Positions 1 through 11,087 of a stretch of DNA of 64,000 nucleotides are shown in pieces (the stretch's first letter is position 1; every line of letters starts with the position of its first letter). The position numbers were made by a program, and so were the translations under genes. Under the pieces are notes generated by a model, which saw only the letters and a list, made by a program, of their open reading frames with translations, did not search any database and was not told the origin of the DNA. The DNA comes from Tupaia tana (lineage: Eukaryota > Chordata > Mammalia > Scandentia > Tupaiidae): contig JAKSZU010000008.1 in assembly GCA_026018925.1 (NCBI GenBank), positions 60,287,027 through 60,351,026 of the forward strand. Direction: 5' to 3'.

Positions 1-1740
1 AGGTTAAACATGGTGCAGATAATAACCCATCTACTAATTTCCAAAGATAAGATGTCAACTCAATCCTGCTTGATTCCAAAGTCCATGCCCTTTCCATCCT
101 AACACAATACTTCCTAGGCTTGCACCTGGGACAACCCAACAGTATAATGCAAATCAAATGATTTTAAAATTATAGAGCATAATGCCAATGTGATAGGGAA
201 TATAATAAATATTATTTTCTAAGTGCTTCAGAGACATTTGCTTTCTATATATCAACTGAATTTTCTCTAAATTACTGGGGTTATTTAACCTGTGGTTTCA
301 AATTAAACTGAAATTTGTAGCTGTTCAAGAGTTAAATAAAAATGGTTTAATAAGAATCACTGAGTTTTCTCCATGAGCTTACAACATCATACAATGGCAC
401 CAATTATAAAAAACTAGAAACTCAGAAAAAGTTATTTTGGAAAAAGAAATGACCAACAGGAAACTGCCTACTAACTAGAAAAAGTCATTATTTGAGTTAT
501 TGAACATGTATCTCCTAAGCACCAGTTGACACAAATGTGTTATTATGACAATAAACATTCTTCAGCAGATTTTTATGTATTGATAAGATCAAGCTTATTA
601 ATTGTACAACCCAACACTTTATCCTTCTTGATTTATTTCTTTTTTCTTTTAAAAATGCACCAAAATCATACACTTCATTAACAGTACCATTGAGCCTTAA
701 ATTGACAGTCTTAGCAGTAACTCAGCAAGTTACTTAGAAGCTAAAATTGTTCCAAGGTCAAGAAATCAGAATCTCTAGGTACAAAGGTTGTCTCAAGAAG
801 TAATTTCAGATTCAATTAACTTTGGCACGTAATGAGGCACTCATGTGTATTTGTTCTACATTCACTGTAAAAATCGTTTATAATCATGTTTGACTTATAT
901 TCATTGGGTAAATTGGTCTCAACTAGATCAAGAGATTAAGGTATAATCCCCATTTGAGCTACTTAATGTCACAAAATATCAAAGAAGAAACAAATCCCAA
1001 ATTCTGGCAGCCCTTACTCACCCCCACTGACCCAACAATATGTTTCCCCATATCTGAGTACTTTCATCTAAAACAATGCCCTGGAATTACCAGCAAAATG
1101 ACGGGTTGTCACCTATGCTTTGTAAAGTCTTCAGAAAATTCCCAAGATGTGGGTGTCTCCAGTTTAGTTCCTTTCTAAGACTTCAAAGGAAGTTAGGAAT
1201 ACTTTGATCATTCAGTTTACTCCCAGATACTTGTTGGATTAAGCATAGCATGTATGTGCATAAACATATTCCCAAGGGTGAATGTTGATTCTCAAGAATA
1301 ATCATTTCAAAACAAGCTCTAACTCCATGAAGAGATCAAGAAACGTTTTTCTAGATTAGCCTTTGTTTGTATAGCGATATTTTTCACAACGGAGTTTGTG
1401 CTAGTGAATATGAATTCAAACTGTTTCAGCCTTCCCCAACTCTTCCCATTTTGCCACTGAAGGTCTGCTAGGCCTGAGAAGCATCTTCCTAGTGCTGAGC
1501 ACAGTGCTTCTTCCTGTTGCTTTCTTAGCTACACATAGACTCCATTGAAGTACTGAGTTTTATGTTCATAGGCTTCTAATAAAATTCTTAAGCAGGCATC
1601 TTCCTCCCTGAATCTGTTTGAGTGGTAGAATGGTTCTGATCATCACTTTCTCCTTTATTTGTTCTCTTTCCTTTTCTAATTATACTCAATTTTTTTTCTA
1701 ACCTAATAAGTTGTGACGTATTTCCTAAAGCACTTAGACT
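1..1740. other. Unannotated AT-rich DNA, no recognised feature
   Basis: I see no long reading frame, RNA gene or recognisable repeat here. The sequence is ordinary AT-rich intergenic or intronic mammalian DNA. The only frame of note (954-1178) is short, lacks codon-like structure and was not accepted as a gene. Confidence 0.5.
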
Positions 1741-2030
1741 TTTTTTTTTTTTTTTTTTTTTTTCTTCATTTTGCTATCGGGCACACACATTCATCAGAAA
1801 AAGACAGAGAAAGGGAAAGTGAGAAATCACACCCCACGAGGAGATGGCCCCACTCCAATCCCTTCTTCTCCATCCTCCTCTTGGGACTTTGGGCACACAC
1901 ACACACACATGTGCCCGGTGTGTTTTTATTTATTTTTTCTTTTTTTTCAAGCTGCCAGGTCTGGAACGCAAACTGCTCAGCCGGCCATGGGAGATCCAGC
2001 TGTCTTAACGTCCATGCCACCCACTGACCC
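1741..2030 (-). mobile_element. SINE-A copy (tRNA/7SL-like chimeric SINE)
   Basis: Read on the minus strand, the copy has a tRNA-like head (near 1,965-2,030), the GT-rich 7SL-like body, a block corresponding to GGAGAATGGAGGAGAAGG, a TC-rich tail and a poly(A) tail (poly(T) at 1,741-1,763). It carries a T-rich insertion of about 25 bp around 1,921-1,948 between body and head that other copies lack. A CA run of about 18 bp (1,894-1,910) has grown from the GT-rich body. No clear TSD was seen. Confidence 0.88.
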
Positions 2031-2164
2031 AACACTGTTTTAATGTGGACCTGTCCATTTTGGCACTGCTGACTTACTGCTTCATCTATGTTAGTTTTAC
2101 TCTCCTAACTGAACAAAGAAATCTCTAAGAGAAGGAATTGAGATTGATACTTTAGCATTACCTA

Positions 2165-2340
2165 GAGCAGCTTTGTCCAGTACAACTTTCTGTGGCAGTA
2201 AAAACGTTTTATATCTGTCTAGTCCAATACTACGGCTCCTAGTCAACATATGACTACTGAGCAGTTGAAATATGGCTAGGGTAACTGAGAAACTGAATTT
2301 TAATTTCATTTAATTTTAATTCATGTAAATAGCTCCATAG
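2165..2340 (+). mobile_element. Probable hAT-like non-autonomous DNA transposon relic
   Basis: The segment runs from 'TTTGTCCAGTACAACTTTCT' through 'GAGCAGTTGAAATATGGCTA' to 'TTTAATTTTAATTCATGTAA'. This resembles widespread mammalian short DNA elements whose ends contain TGTCCAATA and whose centre contains GAGCACTTGAAATGTGGCTA. The family name is not assigned. The match is from memory of the pattern, not from an alignment. Confidence 0.55.
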
Positions 2341-2988
2341 AGTTAGAAGCTAAGATATTAAACACCACAGTTCCAGCTCAAATTGAATACATACCAAGTG
2401 CCATAAACATTGGCTAGAAAACAGAGAGCTTTCTGAGGCTAAGTAGTTCAATTTTCATGCACAGAGTTTTTAATCCCCATTGGCAATTTTATAATTAAGT
2501 GAGAGGAAAAAAAAAAAAAACCTTTGTCAAAAAATAGAAAGGAGGGAGTAATAAGGGAGACAAGGAGGAAAAGAGGGACAGAGGAAGGAATTGGAATGAG
2601 ATGCTTTAGACAGAGGAATCTTATTGATACCTTTGAAAATCTCTTCAAATTAATACTTATTTCTTCCTCACAGTGCTGGACCTAGTTATATTATAACCAT
2701 GATTAAAGTCTTAGAGGAGCTCAAAAGTTTAAGTGGGCCTCATGCTGATCATGGTGAAGCTAAGCTATCAGTCATATGAGGACAAATAATTTCATTCCAG
2801 ATGGCTCAATCAAATTTAATCAGCTGGAACTCAATAACATTCATGAACATCTTCACAAAATGTGAACCTGTATTGACTCAGAATGTTACTATCATTTTTC
2901 TAAAAATACTCATTGTATTTTCTTGATCAAGATTTTAGAACATCAGTTCATTCATTTACTCGATAAAATACTTGTGTAAAATATATTT
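2341..2988. other. Unannotated DNA with a short A-run
   Basis: Nothing recognisable apart from an A-run at about 2,505-2,520. The minus-strand frame covering the A-run is low complexity and not a gene. Confidence 0.45.
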
Positions 2989-3007
2989 AAAAATTGATGA
3001 GATTTTA

Positions 3008-3170
3008 GGGGCTGGCAGGTGGTGTGGTGGTTAAGGGTACTGGACTCAAACCACATGGCCAACCGTGGTTTGAATTCAGAACTGGTGGCTTGCTTTCTCA
3101 CTTTCCCTCTCTCTCTCTGTCCCTCTCTGGTCAAATTAAAATAAATAAATAATGTTAAAGAAAATCTTAA
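3008..3170 (+). mobile_element. SINE-B copy with target-site duplication
   Basis: The tRNA-like head GGGGCTGGCAGGTGGTGTGG is followed by a B-box-like stretch (GTGGTTTGAATTCAG) and then directly by CTTGCTTTCTCACTTTC, a TC-rich tail and an AATAAATAAATAA end. The 7SL-like body of SINE-A is absent. Imperfect 19-bp TSDs flank it at 2,989-3,007 (AAAAATTGATGAGATTTTA) and 3,171-3,189 (AAAAATTAATGGGATTTTA, two mismatches), consistent with LINE-driven retrotransposition. Confidence 0.92.
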
Positions 3171-3189
3171 AAAAATTAATGGGATTTTA

Positions 3190-4079
3190 AGTACATTTTA
3201 CCTTATTCCTTGAGATTCATGTAGTGTAGAAAGTGTATGAGTTAGCTAGAATAAAATATCTGTTTTAATTCTGTACCTATAATGTGACTTAAATTGGATG
3301 AAGCTGGGCACGATCTAGAATTTTCAGCCTATGGTCTGAGGAATGGTTGAAAATATTTAATTTTCAGAAAGCATAAGAAGCCTCTCACTAGGCTGAGCCT
3401 AAAACTATTATGCATAATGTATTACATAATACATAATCAAATGTATTTATATGCAAATAGATACAGTTTACTTATTATCTATATGCATTGAAAGTAAATG
3501 GCAACAATTAGAACCCATAAATAAATGCATATTAAAGAAATATGACCAGTGTCTTTTAGGTGTTACCGTGACATTTTGTTTGGACTTTAGTTCTCCTCCA
3601 AAAATCTTTACAACTGGTCCCCTAAGGTCTATCAAAGCTCAGAGAGGGTATCCTGCTCCATCCTGTGCCCCTCAGGAGAGTCAGTACCAAATCTGTGCCT
3701 TCTGAAAGTGCCTTGTGGCTACAGAAAGTATTGTCTTAAGTAGGCCTTTCTCTCCTCCTCTCCTTTATCTCATCTCTGCACTCTTTAAGTATCTCTGGTT
3801 ATAAGCCACAAAGAGCTATTAAAACAACAAAGGGAATTTAGGGAATGATGTTAGAGCATGCAGATGGGCCTTAAGAACTGGATCCAGCCACTGAATGTCA
3901 CTAGGAAGTCCCTGCTAATTACCCTTCGATATATATTTAATCACAGGACTGAATGAACCCTTCATTGGTCCCTCTTACTGATTTCAGTTGTTTCTTTGGC
4001 ATGCAGCTTTCTAGCTATTTAAAGTGTGATTATGATGTCTCTTGGATTCTATCAATCAATTACTTTTCACTCTTGTATC
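3190..4079. other. Unannotated AT-rich DNA
   Basis: No gene, RNA or clear repeat recognised. The 84-codon frame at 3,451-3,705 has no recognisable domain and is treated as chance. Confidence 0.45.
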
Positions 4080-4250
4080 CACCGTCATAACTGATTTCCT
4101 CATACAGATAAAGAAAGAAGATATGGTTGGTGTGATTGCACCATTTTTCATAAAGTAACTCTTATTACCTGACTATTAAGTGGTATATTCAAAATTAGAA
4201 CACAGATCTTCTGGCTCCCAGGCAAGTGTCCTTTCTATAGAACGTCTCCA
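4080..4250 (+). repeat. MIR-like ancient SINE fragment
   Basis: The segment reads like the core and 3' part of a mammalian-wide MIR: an 'attagaacacagatcttctggctccc' type stretch followed by 'gtgtcctttctatag', matching the usual MIR run of 'gaacccaggtctgtctgactcc ... gctctttccacta'. It is strongly diverged, as expected for MIR. Confidence 0.6.
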
Positions 4251-5792
4251 TCCTCCGTGTAATTTAAACTGAAGATCTTTCTCTCCACAGTCCCTTAGTT
4301 CCTGATATCCTGGGGAGCTGTCGTTTATTTAGAGGGTACAGAGTACCCTAGTGGAGGACAGTTTTTCCCCTATTCTTAGGTCTTGCATATGAGTTGATTG
4401 ATAGAGCACTCATAGTTTATTAGGAGTTTAAAGGAAAATTATAAAATAAAAGGAAGAAAGTTTGCACCAGATGGAATAAGTTCATGTTTCTTACCTCTCA
4501 CAACCATATACACAAAAATTATGCTACATTGATCTTGAAGACTCCTGTAGATGACCTCTCTGGTGTGTGAATTTATTTGTATTCCTGCCGGGGCACAGTA
4601 GGGTATGTAATTTGTTTGTGTAAAGGAGCATCCCTGAGAAAGAATTCTCCATAAGTTTAGAGATGTTAAGACTTGACTATGGACAAGGACATATGCTGGT
4701 TTAAATGATAGGTGGCTAGAGGTGGATGAGATGATGGGAACCAGTCATATCTGAGCAAAGTTGGGATCTGAAGAGCAATGAGATTGTAGGTCAAGACCTC
4801 ACCAAACAGCAAACATACTTGGAAAACATGGGCTCTGAGCCTCATCATATATGGGGAAGAGAATGCTTTGGAAAGTATGTACCTCACTATCAAGGCAGCT
4901 TTCTATCTCAGACATAATAGGTAAACATGTTGGCTCTAACCTACTCCTGTTTTCTCTCAAGTTTTGAAATTTTGTGTATCAGAAATTCGATCCCTTAAGA
5001 GACATTAATTTGACTAACTTTGGTCAAACCATGCTCGTTTCTGCAGAAGGACTCTATAGGTCCAATTTCGGTCAGAACCCAAACTTAAGCCAATCATCTG
5101 TGTCCAAAGATGACATGATATATTTGGCTTACTTTAGATCAGATGCTTGTATTTTGTCAAATCAGTAGAGTCGAGGAGTTTAAAAAAGCAACATGCTGTG
5201 ACATGACTTTAGCCTCAAGCTTGAACTTTCATGGAGAAGCTGTTTTATTCTGATTCCCTAGCAAAATGCTAAACCCATAGTAGGTGCCAAATAACATGCT
5301 CTGACTTGTCATGTTGTAAATTTTTAAATTTTGGTTGATATGCAACAAACAAAAGCTTATTATGCAGTTTACATTTATTTTAAAATAATTACATTTATTT
5401 TTAAAGCAGTAGACTTCAAAATAATTTGTTTGTATCCAAGTTAAGGCTGAACCTCCACCATACTCTCCAAGGAATATATACCAAAGCCTTACTTATGTAG
5501 TTATGTTCCCTGATCCTATGATTTTAATTGCATTTCCCCAAGAATCCAGCTTGACATCCAATTTGATTTGTACATAGAAGCTTCCCTAAGGCAAGCAGTT
5601 CTAATGAATTTTAAAATCTATCTTCCTAGTCTAGTAAATGGAACTATATTTTTCTCCTAACAAAGAGAACTTCTGAATTTTTTTACCAGATAATGCCTTA
5701 CTCTCTACTTATATGGTCTTTATTACTTCATATGTTTTATTATTAATTCTGAGAAATATCCAGTGATTATTTTCAATGTTTATTTCAGAATA
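4251..5792. other. Unannotated DNA, possible L2/MIR scrap
   Basis: No gene or RNA recognised. A short stretch near 5,255-5,300 (CCATAGTAGGTGCCAAATAA) resembles the common 3' end shared by L2/MIR-type elements ('cacatagtaggtgctcaataaa'). The rest is ordinary AT-rich DNA. Confidence 0.4.
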
Positions 5793-5803
5793 TGTAATTT
5801 GAC

Positions 5804-6063
5804 TTTTTTTTTTTTTTTTTTAGAGAGAGATTTTTGCTATAAGGTGTGTATGTTTGCCAGCAATATAGACAGAAAGAAAGAAATCACCCCCCGGGGCGAT
5901 GGTCATATTGCAATCCCTTCTCCTTTTCCATTCTCCTCTCAGGATCTTGGGCACACATGCACATGCACCTGGTGTGAGTTTTAATTCACCAGGTGTGAGA
6001 CTTGAACTACGGTTGACTACGTAGGAGTCCAGCAACATAACCATTGCTCCATCTGCTGTTCCC
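5804..6063 (-). mobile_element. SINE-A copy with probable short TSD
   Basis: Minus-strand SINE-A: poly(T) at 5,804-5,821, GATTTTTGCTATA, AGAAATCACCCCCC, CAATCCCTTCTCC, CTTGGGCACAC and a tRNA-like head ending at 6,063. Flanks TGTAATTTGAC (5,793-5,803) and TGTAATTAGCC (6,064-6,074) look like an imperfect TSD. Confidence 0.9.
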
Positions 6064-6074
6064 TGTAATTAGCC

Positions 6075-6977
6075 ATTTTTATACTTTCACTTTTGTTGCT
6101 TTTTCTAAATGCTTTCAGCATTCTCTTTACAAACCAAGGTGCTTATGGGTAAGAGAATAGTAACTATGTGAGAAGGCAGTTTGATGAAAATCACAATTGT
6201 CAAATGATACTCAATTTTCCCTAAAAACCTGGGGACATCTTCAGATTGTGAGAAGAGGCTAAAGGGGCCTCATTTTAAGGATTATATCTTTCTCTTCCTG
6301 TTTAAGTGGACTCAGTACTTCATTATGTTTCTATAGTCAATGTCCATGTCATTTGGAACTAAATTCCTGCTTTTTCTGTTAGGTGTTATTTGCCAGTTAC
6401 AAAAGAAAATCAGCTGATCCTTTAATTTATGTAACTCACCAGTTTTTACTATTGTTACTGTATTGGGACCTATAAACACCAAAAAAGGAATTGTCCATTA
6501 ATTTTTAAATATAAGGGTTTAAAAAAAAAGTGACTCTTCAAGGGGTAATCTGTGCCAGGCAACATAGAATGTTTGATGAACTCTCTGTAATCATATCAAT
6601 CTCTTTTTAAAAAGCTAACCTGATACCTTACTACTGTTTAAAATAATTTAAATGTATTGGTTGATAGTTAATTCTGTTACCAACAAATAATGCCTGTTGA
6701 GGGCATTCTATTACTTATTGATAATTTACTTGCAGTCTAAGCAAGGGTAATTTTTTTTTTTACTTTAACATAGCACATTATACCAATGCTCTTCATTATT
6801 ATTTGACTTTTCATTATTTCTTCCAATACCTTTTTGTCTCCTTCATTATTTTTTCTTACTTTTGTTTTTTGGTTAAACTTAAAAAATGCAATCTAAATGA
6901 TGTATAATGATTGAATGTATAAATAATAATAAAGAAAAAGATAAAATTACATTAAAAATGCATATAAACAAGATTGA
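6075..6977. other. Unannotated AT-rich DNA
   Basis: No gene, RNA or confident repeat. Several A/T homopolymer runs (6,522-6,530, 6,750-6,760) are present. Nothing here supports a coding region. Confidence 0.45.
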
Positions 6978-7068
6978 GCATAGGCCACCAGGTGACAAGA
7001 GGGTTAAGACTGCTGGGTCCCACATGGCTAACTCTGTGTTTTGGATCCCAGACAGTGGCTTGCAAATT

Positions 7069-7115
<47 letters not shown>

Positions 7116-7245
7116 CCAAAATCCCAAGAGGAGACTGTAGGAGAATGGACTGTGGCATGGTCGTCCTCTTTTCGGGATGGTTTCTCACTCTCCCTCTTTG
7201 TCTCTATCTGTCTCTGGTGAGCCCATGCAACCTATATCCAAACAA
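6978..7245 (+). mobile_element. Older SINE-A-like copy containing a (TG)n expansion
   Basis: The head (CACCAGGTGACAAGAGGGTTAA) is followed by a B-box-like GTTTTGGATCCCAG, a TG repeat of about 40 bp at 7,072-7,112, then AAATCCCAAGAGGAGA, the TC-rich segment and GGTGAGCCCATGCAACCTAT. The TG tract lies exactly where SINE-A has its GTGTGCGTGCGTGCC body. No TSD seen. Confidence 0.82.
7072..7112 (+). repeat. (TG)n microsatellite inside a SINE
   Basis: About 20 uninterrupted TG units inside the SINE body. Frames across it encode only alternating Cys/Val or Thr/His and are not genes. Confidence 0.95.
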
Positions 7246-8482
7246 ATGTATAGAAAGATTGAGCAAAGAGGAATAATAAATGTGAACTATTGAATATTTG
7301 GGTACTTTTAATTTATTCATAATATTGAACTGGTAAATCTGACGTAAAGCATGTAATAATATTTCAATTAATACTCAATCGTATTCTGTACCAGTCAGAT
7401 GGAAGAAATAATATTTGTACCACAATTTTTTTTTTTTACTGGGATAAAAGACTTAATTCTAGCATCATGCTTTAACCATTGAATGAACAAAATCTCTATC
7501 TGGCAAGCTTACTTTTATAAAAATGAGTTAAAAATAATTACATTCAGCCTTTCACATTAAGTGTTCAAGTCAGATGCATGATTGTATCACCCATATTTTA
7601 ATCTACAAACTAAGGTGAACAGATATATATGTATAAACATATATATGTATAAAGATATATATGTATAAACCCTTACCACTGCCTCCTTTCTTGTTTTGTC
7701 AGCTTTCTAATCACTTGGCTATTGCTGAATGAACAAATGCTTAAAGACTATTAATTTTCTTCTGCTATTACTTTCTAATACTTTTCAGGAAAGCTTATAA
7801 TTTTCTTGTCTAAATGTTTCGAGTATTAGGAACCACTGCTGAGATTGGAATGATAGCGTAAATATCTATGAAAATTATCCCTGTAACTAGAGATCATTTA
7901 CTCTTAGTAGCATCGATCACAAGCCAGTAACCAACAGATATCAGTGACCGAAAACTAACATTTCATGTCCCTTTAATCTTTTGCACTCAAGTTTCAGTAT
8001 GCTAAGTACATAGCTCTAAGCTTTAATTTTAGCTTTCCATTGGTCTTAAGAGATACATTAACTTTAGAGCTAATTACATGTATTTTTAAATAACTCAAGT
8101 AAGCTATTCAAACTATAGTTAGCATATGGACTACTACATCTTACAAGATAACAGTTTCTTTGGTATTGTGTTATTTTCCAGCTTGAGATAGGCTGTAACA
8201 ATTTTCAAATTGTCTTAACTCTTCTCTAAAGGGTGTTGTTACACACACACACACACATCTGTATACATCTACCTCTAATTTCCCACCACTTGTCTAAACT
8301 TTACCCTCAAATTGGTTTGTGTTCTTTTGAAATCTGCTGTGGTTTGGAACTTGGGGAAATCATTTCACTGAGTGTAGAGTAGAAGTACATTAAATAAAAT
8401 GTACATTTTTGTTAATTTCTAGAGTAAATCAAAGGCTTAGATGAGTAAAATTCATGCTTTCCTAAATATGTACATGGTAACT
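7246..8482. other. Unannotated DNA with small tandem repeats
   Basis: Mostly unique AT-rich sequence. It contains three copies of a 17-bp unit (ATATATATGTATAAACA-like) at about 7,621-7,672 and a short CA run at 8,241-8,258. No gene was recognised. Confidence 0.45.
7621..7672 (+). repeat. 17-bp tandem repeat, about three units
   Basis: The unit GATATATATGTATAAAC/CATATATATGTATAAAG repeats about three times with single-base changes. It is a small AT-rich minisatellite. Confidence 0.85.
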
Positions 8483-8702
8483 GGTATGGTTTGGATAATG
8501 GTTGGTTCCCCAAAAGTTCATATTTGGAATTTGGCTCCGGATGGCATTGGGAGGTGGTGTTGCCTAGTAGGCAGTGATTGGATCACAGAGATGTCATGAG
8601 TGGATTAATACTGTCTCTCAAGAGACTGAGTTAGTTCCAGCTCTTTTGAGAAGAAGTTAGCTCTTGCAGAGATGAGAGGATTGTTATAAAAGAAAGATGG
8701 AG
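8483..8702 (+). mobile_element. MaLR-type LTR fragment (MST/THE1-like), 5' part
   Basis: The segment starts GGTATGGTTTGGATAATGG and continues through TTGGGAGGTGGTGTTGCCTA, GGATCACAGAGATGTCATGA and GAGACTGAGTTAGTTCC. This order of words is typical of mammalian MaLR LTRs ('TATGGTTTGG ... GGGAGGTGGGGCCTA ... GGGTCATGGGGG ... GTGAGTTC'). A SINE-A interrupts the element at 8,703. Subfamily not assigned. Confidence 0.7.
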
Positions 8703-8968
8703 GGACCAGCAGATTGTGTAATGGTTATGTTGCAGGACTCCCATGCAGGTGACCGTAGTTCAAGTTCCAGATCCAGTGTCTTAAAACTCATGCTGGGTGC
8801 ATGTGCATGCATGCCCAAGATGCCGAGAGGAGAATGGAGGAAAAGGGATTGCAGCAATGCCATCTGCCGCCCGGGCGAGGGGGACAGTGGTGGTTTTTCA
8901 TTTTGTGTCTGTCTGTCTCTCCATGAGTGTGCGTGCCCTATGACAAAAATTTCTCTAAAGTAAAAAAG
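8703..8968 (+). mobile_element. SINE-A copy inserted in a MaLR-like element, with TSD
   Basis: Starts GGACCAGCAGATTGTGTAAT with a tRNA-like head and B-box-like GTTCAAGTTCC, then the body GTGCATGCATGCCCAAGATG, GGAGAATGGAGGAAAAGGG, the TC-rich segment and GTGCCCTATGACAAAAA. TSDs GAAAGATGGAG (8,692-8,702) and GGAAGATGGAG (8,969-8,979) flank it. This SINE is therefore younger than the surrounding LTR-type sequence. Confidence 0.93.
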
Positions 8969-8979
8969 GAAGATGGAGA

Positions 8980-10010
8980 TTTTGGAGTGGAGTAATTGCT
9001 GAAGCGAAACTTTCCTCAAAGATGAACGACCTGCTAATCTTCACATCCCTGGTCACATGGAAAGCCCCCCAGATCTATGAGGGCCACTGCAATGACAAAG
9101 CAGTAGAACCATGACCCCAGCACCTGAGCTTATACAGCACGATACACTTTAGAGTACACACAGACCAGCACAGTGGGCGGACTGCTCTGGGGAATAGACT
9201 TCGGTATGTGAGTGTACACTCCCCTTCCCCTACAGAAGAGACCAACTGAGGAAACCAGACATTTCCCAGACTTACTGGCAAGCCTACACTCCACATGACC
9301 TGAGCCCAGTGAAGGGAAGATCTGGAGATTCACTGGGCTGCAAAACTCCAGGGAAGGATATTGTTCTGATAACTGCAAGTCTCAGGACCCAAGCAGTAGT
9401 AGAGAGGCACCATTTTAGAGCACCAAACAACACATTGAAGAGAAATCTGCCCCAAGGACAGATGGCCTGCTAATATCCACATCCTTGAGACCACAGAAAT
9501 CTGATTCACCTACATGGGTTACTCTAGTGACTGAACAGTAGGACAATGACCCTGGAACTCAAGCCCACAAAGCATTATATACTCTGGAACATAGGTCCAG
9601 TGCAACAGAAGGATTGCAAAGGGACAAAACCTGACTTGTAAGTGTACCCTTTCCTCCTCCACAGAGGATCCTTAGGAAATTAGTTTTCTCCCTGTCTGGC
9701 AGGTTTGTACCCACATTCCTTTCTTCCAAAGCAAAACTCTAGAAACAGACTCTTCTCCCTAAATTGTCACCTTCAGTGCAGCTGCTCTGATAGCTTGCTG
9801 ATACCAAGTTCTAAGCTTGTCCTAGTACACCTCAGCACTAAGCCAGTTTCCATGAATCCAGACTCTGGTACTGTTCCTGTATACAAAGGTTCCAGGCCAG
9901 GCTCTACTGCCTTAGGGTCCATGCCAGCTTATATGTGTCTAGGCTCCAAGCCAGTACATACATTCACACAGACTCCAGGCCAGCCCCTACTGACCCAGAC
10001 AGGAAACCAT
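8980..10010 (+). mobile_element. Probable MaLR internal sequence with two related half-units
   Basis: GC-richer than its surroundings. Two diverged units align in order (about 9,007-9,300 and 9,440-9,715): CCTGCTAATMTYCACATCC, then CAGTAGRACMATGACCC, AAAGCA, GTGAGTGTACMCT and a CTTCCCCTACAGA-like stretch. From about 9,830 a series of 'CCAGGCCAGC'-like words follows (CCAAGCCAG, CCAGGCCAGG), which I associate with MaLR internal regions. The assignment is moderate. The frames at 9,705-10,112 are not genes. Confidence 0.45.
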
Positions 10011-10150
10011 GGAAAGAAAAAAAAAATCAACAGAATGAAAAAAACAACCTATAGAATAGAGGAAAATATTCACAAATGTACATCAAATAAGAAGTTAGTA
10101 TCCAAAATATAAAAGCAACTCAATTAAATAGCAAGAAATCAAACAGATTA
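10011..10150 (+). mobile_element. L1 ORF2 fragment
   Basis: TCAACAGAATGAAAAAAACA, CCTATAGAATAGAGGAAAAT and AGTTAGTATCCAAAATATAA in this order match the part of L1 ORF2 that also appears at 23,660-23,760 in this window (ATGGGAAAATAT ... GGGCTGATAACCAGAATACA). It is a short relic. Confidence 0.75.
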
Positions 10151-10230
10151 AGGTTTTCTAATTCTTGTTTTTAGTTGAGGAAATAATTTAGGAAATAAAA
10201 TCATGTGCCTATTTTTATAGTTTTGTCATT

Positions 10231-10480
10231 TTTTTGAGAAGTTTTTGCTATAGGGCTCCTGTGCTTGCCAGAAAGACAGAGACAGAGAAACAGAAAGCGA
10301 GAAATCACCCCCAGGAGGGATAGCCAAGCCACAATCCCTTCTCCTCCATTCTCCTCTCAGGATCTTGGGCACGTGTGCACATGTGCCCGGCATGAGTTTA
10401 AGCCACTGTGTTCAGGACTTGAACTGTGGTTGGACTACATGGGAGTCCAGTGACATAGACATTATGCCAACTGCTGGTCC
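10231..10480 (-). mobile_element. SINE-A copy
   Basis: Minus-strand SINE-A with all parts: GTTTTTGCTATAGGGC, GACAGAGACAGAG, GAGAAATCACCCCCAGG, CAATCCCTTCTCCTCCATTC, TCTTGGGCACGTGTGCAC and a head ending in CCAACTGCTGGTCC. No convincing TSD. Confidence 0.92.
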
Positions 10481-10804
10481 ATGTAATTTTTTATATATGT
10501 GATATAGATAGAAAGATAGGTTGATTTTTCCTCATTATGCTCCTTCCATCCCCTTTCATACTTCCCTCATGGAAAAAGTTAATAATGCAATTGCCCAAAT
10601 TAATTAATGCTTGCTAATGAACAAGCATTAATAGATGCACATGTGGTTTGCTGCTACTTCTGTTTCTTTTCTATCCTGGGTATCTTCTGCTATAATGACA
10701 GGTCACTAAGTCAGCTCTTAGGCATTAATTTCTCATCTGTTTCTCCCTTCTTTTCTGGTGTGTGAAAAATTGGAGTTTGGGCTATGGGAAGGAGTAAAGG
10801 CTCA
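10481..10804. other. Unannotated DNA between two SINEs
   Basis: AT-rich; nothing recognised except a short repeated word pair TAATTAATGC/AAGCATTAAT near 10,600-10,635. Confidence 0.4.
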
Positions 10805-10819
10805 TACTCCAGCATATTT

Positions 10820-11072
10820 GTTTAAAAATTTTTTTTAGTTTGCTATAGGATTCATGCACTTGTTAGCGACAGAGAAAGAGAAATAAAATGACCCCTCAAG
10901 GGAGATGGCCGGGCTGCAATCACTTCTCCATTCTCCTCTTGGGATTTTGGGCACATGCACACACATACACACACACGCCATCATAAATTTCAAGCGTCCG
11001 GGTCCAAGACTCCAATCACCATCAACCATGTGGGAGTTGAGCGATGTGACCGTAACGCCATCTGTTGGTCCC
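10820..11072 (-). mobile_element. SINE-A copy with perfect 15-bp TSD
   Basis: Minus-strand SINE-A flanked by identical TACTCCAGCATATTT at 10,805-10,819 and 11,073-11,087. The head ends in CCATCTGTTGGTCC. The body has become an interrupted CA run (10,951-10,978). The perfect TSD indicates a fairly recent insertion. Confidence 0.95.
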
Positions 11073-11087
11073 TACTCCAGCATATTT

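Noticed and set aside
1713..2043. Overlapping 89-104 codon frames on both strands
   Set aside because: They lie within a SINE-A copy and its poly(T); the same peptide words recur at every SINE-A copy in the window.
8703..8770. tRNA gene candidates at SINE heads
   Set aside because: The A-box-like and B-box-like words are there but the cloverleaf stems do not pair well and a SINE body follows; these are SINE promoters, not tRNA genes.
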